A stretch of DNA of 64,000 nucleotides from Catenulispora sp. GP43 (GCF_041260665.1 NZ_JBGCCT010000014.1:124001-188000); one strand, 5' to 3'. Numbered from the stretch's first letter, positions 1-10,400 are shown. The notes: generated from the letters alone by a model not told the origin. A program made the numbers and translations.

Positions 1-1128
1 GGCCTGCCGCAGGACCATGGCCTCGTCGTCGGAGCAGGACTGCGGGGTCAGGTCCGCGAAGAACTCCTCGGCCTCCTGTTCGCGGGCCTCCATCACCGCG
101 TCGAAGTCCGGCCCCAGGAGTCGGGCGCGGGTCAGCTGCTGGACGTCGGGGCCGTCCATCCGCAGCCGCAGCCGGATCTCCGCGGTCTGCCAGGCCGGGA
201 CGGTTAGCACATACCGCAGCGCGGCCTTGGTGCCCACGCGCTCGGGATTGACGGTCTCGGCGCCGTCGACGACATGGTCGTTGATGCCGTCCTTGGGGAA
301 CTCGCTGTAGCCGCCGTAGCCCCACAACCGCTCGCTGTTGGTCTCGTTGTCGCACACCAGCGCCTGCGGGCTGCCCTCGCCGTACAACGACAGCGGCCTG
401 AGACGCTCGTGCTCGCCGGCCAGCCGTGCGCCGTGGACCGTGATCCGCGGGACGGCGTCGGGCTCGGGCAGTCCCCAGGACCAGGTGTTCCGGAACCACA
501 GTGTCGGCAGCACGTGCAGGGTCGCCGGTTCCGGGCCCACGTTCTCCACCCGCACTCGGATGCACAGGTCGTGCGGCCCGGCCTTCGCGTAGTCCGCGGT
601 GATCGCCCAGTATCGGTCCTGGTCGAAGATCCCGGTGTCCACGAGCTCGTATTCGGGATCGGCGCCGCCCAGGTCCCGTGTGGTGTCCAGCAGGTCGTGG
701 TAGGGGAACTCCTGCTGCGGGTAGTGATAGCGCCAGCGCATCCAGGAGTGGGTCGGCGTGGAGTCCAGGAACCACCAGTATTCCTTGGCGTCCTCGCCGT
801 GGTTGCCCTCCTGGCCGCTGACACCGAACAGCCGCTCCTTGAGGATCGGATCCGCACCGTTCCAGAACGCGAGCGCGAAGCAGAACCGCTGCAGCTCGTC
901 ACAGATGCCGCCCAGGCCGTCCTCGTTCCAGCGGTAGGCGCGGGAGCGGGCGTGGTCGTGCGGGAAGTAGTCCCAGGCGGTGCCGCCGTCGGAGTAGTCC
1001 TCGCGGACGGTGCCCCAGGCCCGCTCGGCGAGATAGGGGCCCCATTCCCGCCAGGGCACGCGAGCCTCGCCCTCGGCGTCGGCGGCGTTCAGGCGGATCC
1101 GCTCGGCGTCGGTGTCGGCGTCTTCCAT
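1..1128 (-). CDS. MGH1-like glycoside hydrolase (GH63-related glucosidase), C-terminus outside the window
   Basis: The reading frame is open from ATG 1128 to the window edge, giving the first 376 residues of a longer protein. The N-terminus reads ERIRLNAADAEG, then WGPYLAERAWGTVREDYS and WNEDGLGGICDELQRFCFA. It continues with GVSGQEGNHGEDAKEYWWF and PTHSWMRWRYHYPQQEFPY. This pattern matches the large actinobacterial cytosolic glucosidases annotated as MGH1-like (GH63 clan); full-length members are usually around 900 residues. The family hydrolyses terminal glucosyl or mannosyl units of oligosaccharides, but the substrate cannot be read here and the catalytic (alpha/alpha)6 barrel lies mostly beyond the edge. 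It is divergent from a glucan synthase-like GT4 and glgB, so a role in storage-glucan or compatible-solute turnover is inferred. No signal peptide is seen. Confidence 0.8.
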   Translation of the reverse strand, partial: MEDADTDAERIRLNAADAEGEARVPWREWGPYLAERAWGTVREDYSDGGTAWDYFPHDHARSRAYRWNEDGLGGICDELQRFCFALAFWNGADPILKERLFGVSGQEGNHGEDAKEYWWFLDSTPTHSWMRWRYHYPQQEFPYHDLLDTTRDLGGADPEYELVDTGIFDQDRYWAITADYAKAGPHDLCIRVRVENVGPEPATLHVLPTLWFRNTWSWGLPEPDAVPRITVHGARLAGEHERLRPLSLYGEGSPQALVCDNETNSERLWGYGGYSEFPKDGINDHVVDGAETVNPERVGTKAALRYVLTVPAWQTAEIRLRLRMDGPDVQQLTRARLLGPDFDAVMEAREQEAEEFFADLTPQSCSDDEAMVLRQA

Positions 1129-1153
1129 GGCGCCCAGTGTGGACCGTATTGGT

Positions 1154-1170
1154 TTCGGATTGTTTCCGAA
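1154..1170. promoter_or_regulatory. Inverted repeat TTCGGA-N5-TCCGAA in the divergent promoter region
   Basis: Perfect 6-bp arms surround a 5-bp spacer, 26 bp upstream of the MGH1-like gene start and 139 bp before the GT4 gene. Position and symmetry suit a dimeric repressor site. No regulator can be assigned from sequence alone. Confidence 0.3.
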
Positions 1171-1308
1171 CAGCCCGCGTGAACTGATCCCGAACACGAC
1201 GGCCTCACAGCCGCAACGTCCGCGCAATCTGCGTCCCCGATGCTGGTCGCACCGCCGAACACACGCCTTGAGCGGACGGCATCCGTGATCCCTGATGAGG
1301 AGGCGACG

Positions 1309-2616
1309 ATGACCGCGACCACCGCGTTCCGCAAGAGGAAGCTCCTCATGCTCTCCTGGGAGTACCCGCCGGTCATGGTCGGCGGCCTCGGACGGCATGT
1401 CCACGCGCTGGCCACCACCCTGGCCCGCGCGGGGCACGACGTCACCGTGGCCACCCGCCACGCGCCCGGCGCGCCCCTGGACGAGATCGTCGAAGGGGTG
1501 CGCGTGGTGCGGGCCCCGCAGGACCCGCCGGTCATCCCGCTGGACACCGAGCACCTGCTGGCCTGGGCCGTCGCCTTCAACCACACCCTGACCCGCACCG
1601 CGCTGCACGCTGCCCGCGGCCAGGACTTCGAACTCGTCCACGCCCACGACTGGCTCGTCGCGCACGCCGCCATCACCGTCAAGGACCACCTGGGCATCCC
1701 GCTGGTCGCCACCATCCACGCCACCGAGGCCGGCCGGCACCAGGGCTGGCTGCCCGGCGACCTGAACCGCGGCATCCACTCCATCGAGTGCTGGCTGGCC
1801 CAGGAGGCCTCCCGGGTCCTGGTCTGCTCCCAGTACATGCGCCGCGAGGCCTCGGTGCTGTTCGGCATCCCGGAATCCAAGATCGACGCCGTCCCCAACG
1901 GCGTCGACATGCCCCGCTGGCGGGCCGCGCCCAAGCAGGTCGGCCTGGCGCGGGCGCGGTACGCCGGCAGCGGCCCGCTGGTGGGCTTCGCCGGCCGCCT
2001 GGTCCACGAGAAGGGCGTCCAGCACCTGCTGCACGCGCTGCCCGAACTGCGCCGCGACCACCCCGGACTGCGCGCGGTCATCTGCGGCGACGGCCCGAAC
2101 CGCGGCGAACTGGAGGACCTGACCCGCCGCCTGGGACTGGAGCACGCGGTCAGCTTCGGCGGGTTCGTCGGCTCCAAACTGTCGGCGACCATGGCCGCCA
2201 CCGACGCGATGATCGTGCCGAGCCTGTACGAGCCCTTCGGCATGGTGGCCCTGGAATCCGCCGCGGCCGGCGCCCCGTTGGCCGTCGCGGCGACCGGGGG
2301 TCTGGCCGAGATCGTCGAGCCCGGGGTCACCGGCGTGACCTTCCCGGCGCGCGACGACGGCGCGTTGGCGCGGTCGGTGTCCACACTGCTGGCGGACCGC
2401 CCTGGAGCGCGCCGGATGGTGGTCACCGCCAAGGCGATGGTGCGCAGTCGCTACGGCTGGCCGACGGTCGGCGAGCAGACCGCCGCGGCCTACGCGGCGG
2501 CCGTCGACGCGGCGCCGGCGGTGCCGGCCGGACCCGAGGAGCTGTGGCGGTCCCGGCAGCAGCCGATCGCCATACCGGAGGGCAATCTGCTGGTGTCGGC
2601 GGGGCTGGCGGCTTGA
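1309..2616 (+). CDS. GT4-family glycosyltransferase, glycogen/alpha-glucan synthase-like
   Basis: The 435-residue protein begins after AGGAGG at 1299-1304. The frame is open upstream to ATG 1240, but only ATG 1309 has this ribosome site. The N-terminal Rossmann domain opens with LLMLSWEYPPVMVGGLGRHV, the acceptor-side glycine loop of bacterial glucan synthases. HAHDWLVAHAA and a GFAGRLVHEKGVQHLLHAL segment follow. The C-terminal donor domain carries the E-x7-E motif in YEPFGMVALESAAAGAPLAV. The family transfers glucose from NDP-glucose or a related donor to a growing alpha-1,4-glucan. The stop overlaps the start of glgB, which makes this a synthesis/branching pair. It could instead make maltose-1-phosphate as GlgM does; the motif does not separate the two. 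Confidence 0.82.
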   Translation: MTATTAFRKRKLLMLSWEYPPVMVGGLGRHVHALATTLARAGHDVTVATRHAPGAPLDEIVEGVRVVRAPQDPPVIPLDTEHLLAWAVAFNHTLTRTALHAARGQDFELVHAHDWLVAHAAITVKDHLGIPLVATIHATEAGRHQGWLPGDLNRGIHSIECWLAQEASRVLVCSQYMRREASVLFGIPESKIDAVPNGVDMPRWRAAPKQVGLARARYAGSGPLVGFAGRLVHEKGVQHLLHALPELRRDHPGLRAVICGDGPNRGELEDLTRRLGLEHAVSFGGFVGSKLSATMAATDAMIVPSLYEPFGMVALESAAAGAPLAVAATGGLAEIVEPGVTGVTFPARDDGALARSVSTLLADRPGARRMVVTAKAMVRSRYGWPTVGEQTAAAYAAAVDAAPAVPAGPEELWRSRQQPIAIPEGNLLVSAGLAA

Positions 2617-4523
2617 CCGGCGTGCCCCGCTACTGGGATCGGTTCGGCGCCCATCCGGAGCCAGGCGGTACGCGCTTCGCGGTGTGGGCGCCGAACGCGT
2701 GGCGAGTGCAGGTGACGGGCGATTTCGACAGCTGGGATCCGAACCGCGCCACCGAGCTGAGCCGCGACGACTGGACCGGCTGTTGGCACGGCTTCGCCGA
2801 AGGCGCCGGGCAGTGGGACCGGTACAAGTACCGGGTGCTGTGCGCCGACGGAGTGTGGCGGCTGAAGGCCGATCCGGTCGCGTTCCACACCGAGACGGCA
2901 CCCGCGGACGCGTCGCGGATCTTCGCCTCGTCCCATCACTGGCAGGACGCCGATTGGCTGAAGGCGCGCCGGGAGACGGCCGGCGAGCAGGCGTCGCTGC
3001 CCATGTCGGTCTACGAGGTGCACCTGCCGTCCTGGCGGCGCGGGCGTACCTACGGAGACCTGGCTTCGGAACTGGTGGACCACGTGTCCGAGCACGGATT
3101 CACGCACGTGGAGTTCCTGCCGGTGATGGAGCATCCTTATGGCGGCTCCTGGGGCTACCAGACGACCGGCTTCTTCGCCCCGACCTCACGCCTGGGGCAC
3201 CCCGACGACCTGCGATACCTGGTGGACCGGCTGCACCAGGCCGGAATCGGGGTGCTGTTCGACTGGGTCCCGGCGCACTTCCCCCGGGACGCCTGGGCGC
3301 TGGCGCGGTTCGACGGGACCGCGCTCTACGAGCATCCCGATCCCCGCCGCGGCGAACACCCCGACTGGGGAAGCCTGATCTTCGACTTCGGACGTCCGGA
3401 GGTCCGCGACTTCCTCATCGGCTCGGCGCTGTACTGGATCGAGGAGTTCCACGCCGACGGGCTCCGCGTGGACGCGGTTTCCTCGATGCTGCACCTGGAC
3501 TACTCGCGCGGGCCGGGCCAGTGGGAGCCGAACGTGTACGGCGGCACGGAGAACCTGGAGGCCACCGCACTGTTGAGAAGCCTCAATGACGAGGTCCACA
3601 ACCGGTATCCGGGCGTGGTGACGATCGCCGAGGAGTCCGCGGCATGGCCGGGGGTGACCCGGCCGACGGCGGACGGCGGTCTCGGCTTCGATCTGAAGTG
3701 GAACATGGGCTGGATGAACGACACGCTGCGCTACGTCGTCCGCGATCCCGTACACCGCAGCCACCACCACGGCGATCTGACGCAGCCCTCGACGTACGCG
3801 TTCAGCGAGAACTACCTGTTGCCGCTGTCCCACGACGAGGTGGTCCACGGCAAGCACTCCCTGGCCGGCAAACAGCCCGGCGCACGGGACGAGCAGGTGC
3901 GCGGCCTGCGCGGACTGCTGGCGTACCAGTGGGCCTTTCCCGGCAAGAAGCTGCTGTTCATGGGCGCCGAGTTCGGGCAGCGGGCCGAGTGGAGCGAGGA
4001 GCGCGGGCTGGACTGGCCCGCCCCCGGCGAGGGGGACGGCGGCCTCACCCGGCTGCTCGCCGACGCGAACGACCGGTACCGCGAGTACCCGGCCCTGTGG
4101 ATCCGCGACTCCGATCCGTACGCGACCCGCTGGCTGGCCTCGGACCCGGCCGCGAACCTGCTGGCCTTCGCCAGGTTCGGTCCCTACGACGAGGGCACCG
4201 CGCTCGTGTGCGTCGCCAACTTCTCCGGGGTCCAGATCCGGGAGTACCGCATCGGCATGCCGTGGCTTGGAACCTGGCGCGAGATCCTCAACAGCGACGC
4301 GTCCGTCTATGGCGGTTCCGGGGTGGGAAACCTCGGAGCGGTGGTCGCGATCGGGGAGCCCTGGTCGGGGGAGCCGGCTTCGGCGCGGGTGACGGTCGGA
4401 GCCGGGGCGGTGGTGTGGTTGGCCGGGCGATGCACGACCGATGGCACGCCAGTGTCTTCGAGGCCCGACCGATGCCAGGGTCGTGCGATTCGCAGCGCGG
4501 GGCGAGCAACTGTGTCGAAGTGA
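2613..4523 (+). CDS. glgB: 1,4-alpha-glucan branching enzyme GlgB (GH13)
   Basis: GlgB cuts an alpha-1,4-glucan chain and reattaches it through an alpha-1,6 bond. A CBM48-type N-domain (GGTRFAVWAPNAWRVQVTGD) leads into the GH13 barrel. The barrel motifs are DWVPAHFPRD (region I), GLRVDAVSSMLHLDYSR with the Asp nucleophile (II), IAEESAAWPG with the acid/base Glu (III) and LPLSHDEVVHGK (IV), followed by a beta-sandwich tail. At about 636 residues it lacks the extra N-terminal module of longer GlgB proteins. TTG 2613 overlaps the preceding TGA as TTGA and has GGGG 8 nt upstream; GTG 2622 is the alternative. An open frame upstream of 2613 runs through the GT4 gene and is a shadow. The final ~30 residues after VVWLAGR look like an extension of the usual C-terminus. 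Confidence 0.93.
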   Translation: MTGVPRYWDRFGAHPEPGGTRFAVWAPNAWRVQVTGDFDSWDPNRATELSRDDWTGCWHGFAEGAGQWDRYKYRVLCADGVWRLKADPVAFHTETAPADASRIFASSHHWQDADWLKARRETAGEQASLPMSVYEVHLPSWRRGRTYGDLASELVDHVSEHGFTHVEFLPVMEHPYGGSWGYQTTGFFAPTSRLGHPDDLRYLVDRLHQAGIGVLFDWVPAHFPRDAWALARFDGTALYEHPDPRRGEHPDWGSLIFDFGRPEVRDFLIGSALYWIEEFHADGLRVDAVSSMLHLDYSRGPGQWEPNVYGGTENLEATALLRSLNDEVHNRYPGVVTIAEESAAWPGVTRPTADGGLGFDLKWNMGWMNDTLRYVVRDPVHRSHHHGDLTQPSTYAFSENYLLPLSHDEVVHGKHSLAGKQPGARDEQVRGLRGLLAYQWAFPGKKLLFMGAEFGQRAEWSEERGLDWPAPGEGDGGLTRLLADANDRYREYPALWIRDSDPYATRWLASDPAANLLAFARFGPYDEGTALVCVANFSGVQIREYRIGMPWLGTWREILNSDASVYGGSGVGNLGAVVAIGEPWSGEPASARVTVGAGAVVWLAGRCTTDGTPVSSRPDRCQGRAIRSAGRATVSK

Positions 4524-7426
4524 CCTCACTGCCTGTTCTCAGCGCGATCAAGCTCCCATCGCTGCCACCAGTACGGATACCGCCGTTGGCGCCGGTAACG
4601 GCACCGAGTTCGGCGCTGGCACCGGTATCAGCACCGGCACCGGCACCGGCGCCGAAACTCGCGGAGCGTGAGACCCTCCTCGCCGAGCTCGAAGCCCTGC
4701 TGGCCGCGAGCCGCGACGGCGGCCGGATCGCCTGGGTGACCGGGGAGGCCGGCATCGGCAAGAGCACGCTGGTACGGCGGTTCGCCGAACGGCATCGGGG
4801 CCGGGTAAGGATTCTGTCAGGATGCTGCGATCCGGCGGTCGGGCGGCATCGGGGTCGGGCGCTGTGGCGGGACCTGGCGGGGCAGGCCGGCCTGGACGCG
4901 AAGGCGGCGAAGCGTCCGGCGGTCCTGGCGGACGGCCTCGCCGATCTCGCGCGTGGCCATGGCGGGCTGGTGGTGGTCCTGGAGGACCTGCACTGGGCCG
5001 ACGAGGCCGTCGTCGACATGGTGACCGCGATCGGGCGCCGACTGGAGCGATGTCGTGCCCTGTTCATCCTGACCTGCCGGACCGAGCAGGGCCCGGCGGG
5101 CCATCGGCTCGGTGCGATGCTGGCGGCCGCGCCGGCGCACGCGGTGGCCTACCTCGCGGTACCCCCGCTCTCACCGTTCGCGGTCGCCGAGTTGGCGCGG
5201 CATGCCGGGCGCCCGGAGCCGGATCTGTACCGGCTCAGCGGTGGGAATCCGTTGCTGGCGAACGAGATCCTCGCCTCCGGGACCGAGCCGCGCGCCTCGT
5301 CCTGGTTCGGCGCGTTGGCCGCGTCCCGGATGGGCGAGTTGCGGCCCGCCGCACAGGAGGTGGCCCGGCTCGTCGCACTGGCGCCGGACGGGGTGGAGCC
5401 GTGGCTGCTGGAGGCGGTGCGGGGCGGCGATGAGGCGGCGGCGGACCAGTGTCTGGCCTCCGGGCTGCTCGTGCGCGGATCCGGGCGGATCGATTTCCGG
5501 CACGGGATCCTGAAGCAGGTCGTCCGCGATCTGATGCCGCTGTTCACCCGTCGCGCACTGCACCGCGACCTGCTGCGGGCACTCGTCTCCCATCCGGACC
5601 AGCCCGGCGTCACCCCCGCCCGCCTGGTGTTCCACGCGATCGGCTGCGACGACGGCGACGTGATCCGGCGGCACGCGCCGCACGCAGCCCGGGACGCGGC
5701 GGCTTTCGGAGCACCGGAAACGGCGATCGGACTCTACGAGACCGCGCTCGCCCACACCGATCCACTCGACCGTGCGGGTCGCGGCGAGCTGCTGGACGCG
5801 CTGGCCGAGCAGGCTTACCTCAGCAGTCGCCTGAGCGACGCGTGCGCGGCGGGACGGGGCGCGGCGTCGGCTTGGGAAGCCGCCGAGCGGGCCGACCGGG
5901 CCGGGCGGGCGCAGCGCCGCCTGGCGCGTGCGCTCTGGCTGACCGGGGACCGGGTCGCCGCGTGGGAGGCCGCCAGCCGGGCTGTCGACCTGCTCCTCCG
6001 GCAGGGGAGCATGGCCGAGCTCGCGCTGGCGCACGCCGAGCTGTCGCGGCTGGAGGCGCTCGTCCCGCATCCGGCGGCGGCGCTCGAGTCGGCGAACCTG
6101 GCGATCCAGGCCGCCGAACGCGCCGACGATCCGCGGGCCGGGTCTGCCGCGCTGATAGCTCTGGGTTCTGCGAAGCTCGCGCGGGGCGAGGCCGACGGCC
6201 AAACCGCCGTGGCCCGGGGCTGGTTGATCGCCGTGGAGCACGGGCTCGGCGACGAGGCCGGGTGCGCGGCGGCCGCGCTGGCCGGGCACGACATCGCCCA
6301 TCATGAGCACGCCGCCGCTGCCGCAGTGCTCGATGACGGGCTGCATCAGACAGCCCGCGGCGCCCTTACCAGATTTGCTCAGGGTACTGACAACCTCGCC
6401 GCCGTCATCCAGCTCGCCCCGCCGCACCACTCCGGCGAACTCCTGGCCCTGCGCTCCTGGCTCCGCCTCGCGCGGGGCGACTGGCGCGGCGCGCAGGCCG
6501 ACGCCGACGAATCCCTCCACGGCATCGGGTTCGCCGGCCCGACCGCCGTCCCCGCACTGAGCACTTTGGCCCGGCTGCGCGCCCGCCGGGGCCTGGCCGA
6601 CGGGGGCGAACCGGCCCACCGGGCCGTCCGGATCGCCGAGGCGGCGGGCGGACTGCAGGCCGTCGTCCTGGCCACCGTCGCCGAAGCCGAACACTTCTGG
6701 CTCTCGGACCGCCAGGCCCTGCGCGCCGACCGGCTGGTGGCGGCCTTCGGCCTGGCCTGGCGCGCCCGCCATCCCTGGTTCGCCGGCGAGCTGGCGTGGT
6801 GGCTGCGGCGGGCCGGGACGCCGGCGCCGGTCGCCGGCTGGTTCGCCGAGCCCTACCGCCTGCTGCTCGCGGGGGAGTGGCGGGCGGCGGCGCGGGCCTG
6901 GGCCGTCCTGGGCTGCGGCTACGAGCAGGCCGAGGCTCTGGCTTGCAGTGACGACCCCGGGGATCTGGCGCTCGCTCTGGACCTGTTCAGCGCGTCGGGC
7001 GCCGACCCCCTGGCCCGCCGGCTGCGGCGCCGGCTGCGCGGGTTCGGCGGGCTGGTCGTGCAGCGCGGGCCGCGTCCGGCGTCCGTCAACCACCCGGCCG
7101 GACTGACGTCGCGGCAGGCGGAGGTGCTGACGCTGCTGTCGGCGGGGCTGAGCAACGCCGCCATCGCCGAGCGCCTGAGTGTGTCGACCCGGACCGCGGA
7201 GCACCACGTGGCGGCCGTCCTGACCAAACTGGCCGTCACCTCCCGCCGGCACGCGGCCGACGCGGCGGCCCGCCTCGGGCTGCGACCGGTCGGCTCGGTC
7301 GGCTCGGTAGGACCGGTCGGCCCTGTAGGACTGATCGGCCCCGGTGGCCCGGGTATGCCGGGCGGCCCGGGTGTGCCGACCGGACCAGGTGTACCGGGCG
7401 GAGCGGAGAGCCTCCGGGTCGGGTAG
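4520..7426 (+). CDS. LAL-type LuxR-family transcriptional regulator with AAA+ ATPase domain
   Basis: This 968-residue protein has the architecture of large ATP-binding LuxR regulators (MalT-like). A proline-rich leader precedes LAERETLLAELEALL. Walker A is GEAGIGKSTLVRRF and Walker B is GGLVVVLEDLHWADE. A long helical TPR-like middle follows, then a C-terminal LuxR HTH from about residue 861 (LTSRQAEVLTLLSAGLSNAA). GTG 4520 overlaps the glgB stop as GTGA, suggesting translational coupling; ATG 4472 would overlap glgB by 52 nt. The last ~45 residues are a Gly-Pro-Val run (see 7288-7404). Family members bind ATP and an inducer (maltotriose in MalT) and activate promoters as oligomers. Coupling to glgB suggests a response to glucan or maltodextrin, which is inference. 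Confidence 0.85.
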   Translation: MTSLPVLSAIKLPSLPPVRIPPLAPVTAPSSALAPVSAPAPAPAPKLAERETLLAELEALLAASRDGGRIAWVTGEAGIGKSTLVRRFAERHRGRVRILSGCCDPAVGRHRGRALWRDLAGQAGLDAKAAKRPAVLADGLADLARGHGGLVVVLEDLHWADEAVVDMVTAIGRRLERCRALFILTCRTEQGPAGHRLGAMLAAAPAHAVAYLAVPPLSPFAVAELARHAGRPEPDLYRLSGGNPLLANEILASGTEPRASSWFGALAASRMGELRPAAQEVARLVALAPDGVEPWLLEAVRGGDEAAADQCLASGLLVRGSGRIDFRHGILKQVVRDLMPLFTRRALHRDLLRALVSHPDQPGVTPARLVFHAIGCDDGDVIRRHAPHAARDAAAFGAPETAIGLYETALAHTDPLDRAGRGELLDALAEQAYLSSRLSDACAAGRGAASAWEAAERADRAGRAQRRLARALWLTGDRVAAWEAASRAVDLLLRQGSMAELALAHAELSRLEALVPHPAAALESANLAIQAAERADDPRAGSAALIALGSAKLARGEADGQTAVARGWLIAVEHGLGDEAGCAAAALAGHDIAHHEHAAAAAVLDDGLHQTARGALTRFAQGTDNLAAVIQLAPPHHSGELLALRSWLRLARGDWRGAQADADESLHGIGFAGPTAVPALSTLARLRARRGLADGGEPAHRAVRIAEAAGGLQAVVLATVAEAEHFWLSDRQALRADRLVAAFGLAWRARHPWFAGELAWWLRRAGTPAPVAGWFAEPYRLLLAGEWRAAARAWAVLGCGYEQAEALACSDDPGDLALALDLFSASGADPLARRLRRRLRGFGGLVVQRGPRPASVNHPAGLTSRQAEVLTLLSAGLSNAAIAERLSVSTRTAEHHVAAVLTKLAVTSRRHAADAAARLGLRPVGSVGSVGPVGPVGLIGPGGPGMPGGPGVPTGPGVPGGAESLRVG
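7288..7404 (+). repeat. In-frame triplet-codon repeat encoding a collagen-like Gly-X-Y tail
   Basis: About thirteen 9-bp units encode PVG, SVG, PGV, PGM and similar triplets at the C-terminus of the LAL regulator, just after its DNA-binding domain. Glycine falls at nearly every third position with one phase shift. The DNA units (GGTCGGCTC and variants) suggest expansion by slippage. Confidence 0.75.
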
Positions 7427-7460
7427 CGATGCGCGCGATGACCGTTCGCAGTAAACCCGA

Positions 7461-10400
7461 TCAGCCCGCCGCCAGTGCCGCCGCCAGCACGGCGGCGGCC
7501 CGGTCGGAGTCCGCGTCGTGGAACATCGCGACGGCCTGGTCGGCGTAGTCGCCCGCGATCTCGGGGTCGCCGTCGCCGCGGGCGACCGCCGCCAGCCCCT
7601 CCCAGGCCACGGCCTCCTCGTAGCGGATGCCCCGGTCCCGGCACAAAGCCAGGGCCCGGAGATAGCCGGCGCGGGCCGAGGCCAGGTCGCCGAGCCCGAA
7701 CTGGAGCCGGCCGATGAGGTTCCAGGTGGTGCTCTCCAGAATGGGGTTCTCGCTCTGCTCGGCCACCGCCAGCGCCCGCTGCGCCCACGGCAGCGCGCCG
7801 GCGTGGTCCCCCTCGCGGTGCAGCAGATCGGCGATCGAGCAGCACACGCCGGCTTCGACGTGCCGGGCGCCGATCCGCGCCGCAAGTTCCAGGGCGTGCT
7901 TCAGGGCCGTGCGGGCGTGGACTCCCTCGCCGAGGCGCGAGCGCGCCACGCCGATGTTCGTCAGGGCTATGACTTGCAGGTAGGGATTGGCGAGTTCCTC
8001 GCTGCGGGTCAGGGCCTGCTCGTGGTGCCACAGCGCCTCCTCGTGCTTGTGCATGCACCCCAGCAGCGAGCCGATGTTCCCCAGCGCCGCCGCCTCGTCG
8101 CGGCCCGCGTCGATCTCGCGGGCCAGGTCCAGGGCCCGCCGGTAGTGGCACAGCGCCTTGTCGAAGTCGCCGCGGACGTGGTGGACGCAGCCCAGATTGC
8201 GCAGGGTCCGCGACATCCCCTGCCGGTCGCCGAGGGCGTCGAACTCGGCCAGCGCCATGGTCAGCGCCGCGGCCGCTTCCTGGTGCCGGCCCAGCGTCCG
8301 CAGCGCGAGGCCGGTATGCAGCCGGGCCGCTGCCCGACCCCTGAGATCGTCGGCCGCGGTGGCGTCGCGGACGGCGAGCTCCAGACCGGGCAGCGCCTCT
8401 TGTGCGTAGCCGCCGTGGACCAGCAGCGAGGCGGTCGCCACAGCCAGCTGACAGGTCTGTTCCCGGTGCGGGCCGGAGGCGGTCAGGCCGATGACGGCCG
8501 TCAGGTTCGCGCGCTCGTCCCGGAGCAGCGTGACGACGTCGTCGACGGTGCGGGGCAGGCCGGTGTCCGGGGTGTGCGCGGCGTACCCGGTGTGCGTGGC
8601 ATGTGCGGTGTGCGCGACGTCCTTTGCCTCCTCGGTCCGGTCCCAGATGTCCCGCCACAGGCCCGAGCCCGGATCGGCCAGCGTCATCGCCGCCACGGCC
8701 AGTCGCCGGTAGTGCGAACGCAGCCGGTCCAGCGCCGCCTCGCGCCGCTCCGGGGAGTCGCAGCGCAACGCCTTGCCCACCGCGTACCGCCGGATCAGGG
8801 CGGGCATCCGGTAGCGTCCGAAACGGTCCTGGCCCAGCAGGTTCACATCGACGAGGCGTTCCAGGCAGGCCGCGGCCCGGGCGGTCGGCAGGCCGGCCAG
8901 CGCGGCCGCGGCGGCGGCGTCGAAGTCCCGGCCGGGGTGCAGACTCAACGCCCGGAAGACCTCCTGGTCCGGCTGGCCGAGCCGGCGGTAGGAGACCTCG
9001 AACGCGCCGGCCACGCTGCGGTCCCCGGCGACCAGTTCGGTCAGGCCTGCCCCGTCGCGCAGCCGGTCGGCCAGGTCCGCCACCGACCAGCCGGGCCGGT
9101 GCCGCAGCCGCGCGGCGGCGATCCGGATCGCCAGCGGCAGCCGGTCGCAGAACCCGATGATGGCGGCGACGGCCGCCGGCTCGGCCCGGGACCGGGCGTC
9201 GCCCACGATGCGGGTGAACAGCGCCGCGGCGTCCTGTTCGGACAGCATGTCCAGCGAGCAGACGTCCGCGGCTTCCAGGTCGAGCAGCCGGGTGCGACTG
9301 GTGACCAACACCATCGAGCGCCCCGCGCCCGGAATCAGGGGCCTGACCTGACGGGCGTCCAGGGCGTCGTCGAGCACCACCAGCGCCCGGCGTCCGGCCA
9401 GCAGCGCCCGCCAGGCGGCCGTCTGCTGCGCCGGGTCGGCGGGGATCTCCGGTCCGTATCCGGCGGCACGCAGCAGCCAGTCCAGCGCGGTGGCCGGCGG
9501 CAGAGGGCCCTGGCTCGGCGAGTGGGCGCGCAGGTCGAGGAAGAACTGCCCGTCCGGGAACCGGTCGGCGACCAGGTGCGCGGCCTGCAGGGCCAGCGCT
9601 GTCTTCCCGGCGCCGGCCATGCCGTCGACGCACACGACGCCCGCGCCCTCCGGATCGGCGACCAGGATCCGGGTCAGGCCTTCCAGCTCGTTCTCGCGGC
9701 CGACGAAGTCGCGGACCGGGCAGGGGAGGAAGTTCTCGCCCGGGGAAGTGCGGATCTGCTCGGCGCGCAACGGCTGGTTGGCGATGGCCTTCTGTGGTTC
9801 CGGCGGCGGTGGCGGTTCGGGCGCCGTCACCACCGCTGTCACCGCCGCCGCCGCCGACGCCGCGTGGCACGGCGCGTCCAGCGACGGATCATTGCGCAGG
9901 ATCGACTCGTGCAGATGCCGCAAGCCGGCCCGCATGTCCAGCCCGAGATCGCCGGCCAGCTGGGCCCGGCCGCGTTCGTAGACCTCCAACGCCTCCGCCT
10001 GCCGCCCCGACCGGTACAGCGCCAGCATCAGTTGGCCGCGGAACGGATCCCGGAAGGGGTGCTCGGCGACCAGTTCGCGCAGCACCGGCACGTAATCCGG
10101 GCCGCCGCCGAGGTCCAGGCGCAGCCCGACCAGCTGCTCCACGGCGGCCAGCCGCTCCTCCTCCAGCCGGGCCGCCGCCAGCCGCATCGCAGGGCCCTCC
10201 ATCCCGGCCAGTGCCGACCCCCGCCACAGACCCAGCGCGCTGTCGAACGCCGCGATCGCCTCGGCCGGGCGCCGGTCGGACGCGGCGCGCCCGGCGACGG
10301 CGACCAGTTCCCGGAAGCGGTGGACGTCGACGTTCCGGGCCGAGACGCAGGCCCGGTAGCCGTACCGGTGGCTGACCACGACCTCGCGCGCCGGGCCCAG

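Noticed and set aside
1788-2612. Upstream extension of the glgB frame
   Set aside because: It is Arg/Gly/Pro-rich, unlike any branching enzyme N-domain, and lies within the GT4 gene in another frame.
5171-7885. A 904-codon minus-strand frame across the LAL gene
   Set aside because: No recognisable motif, and it covers a clear LuxR-family ATPase gene.
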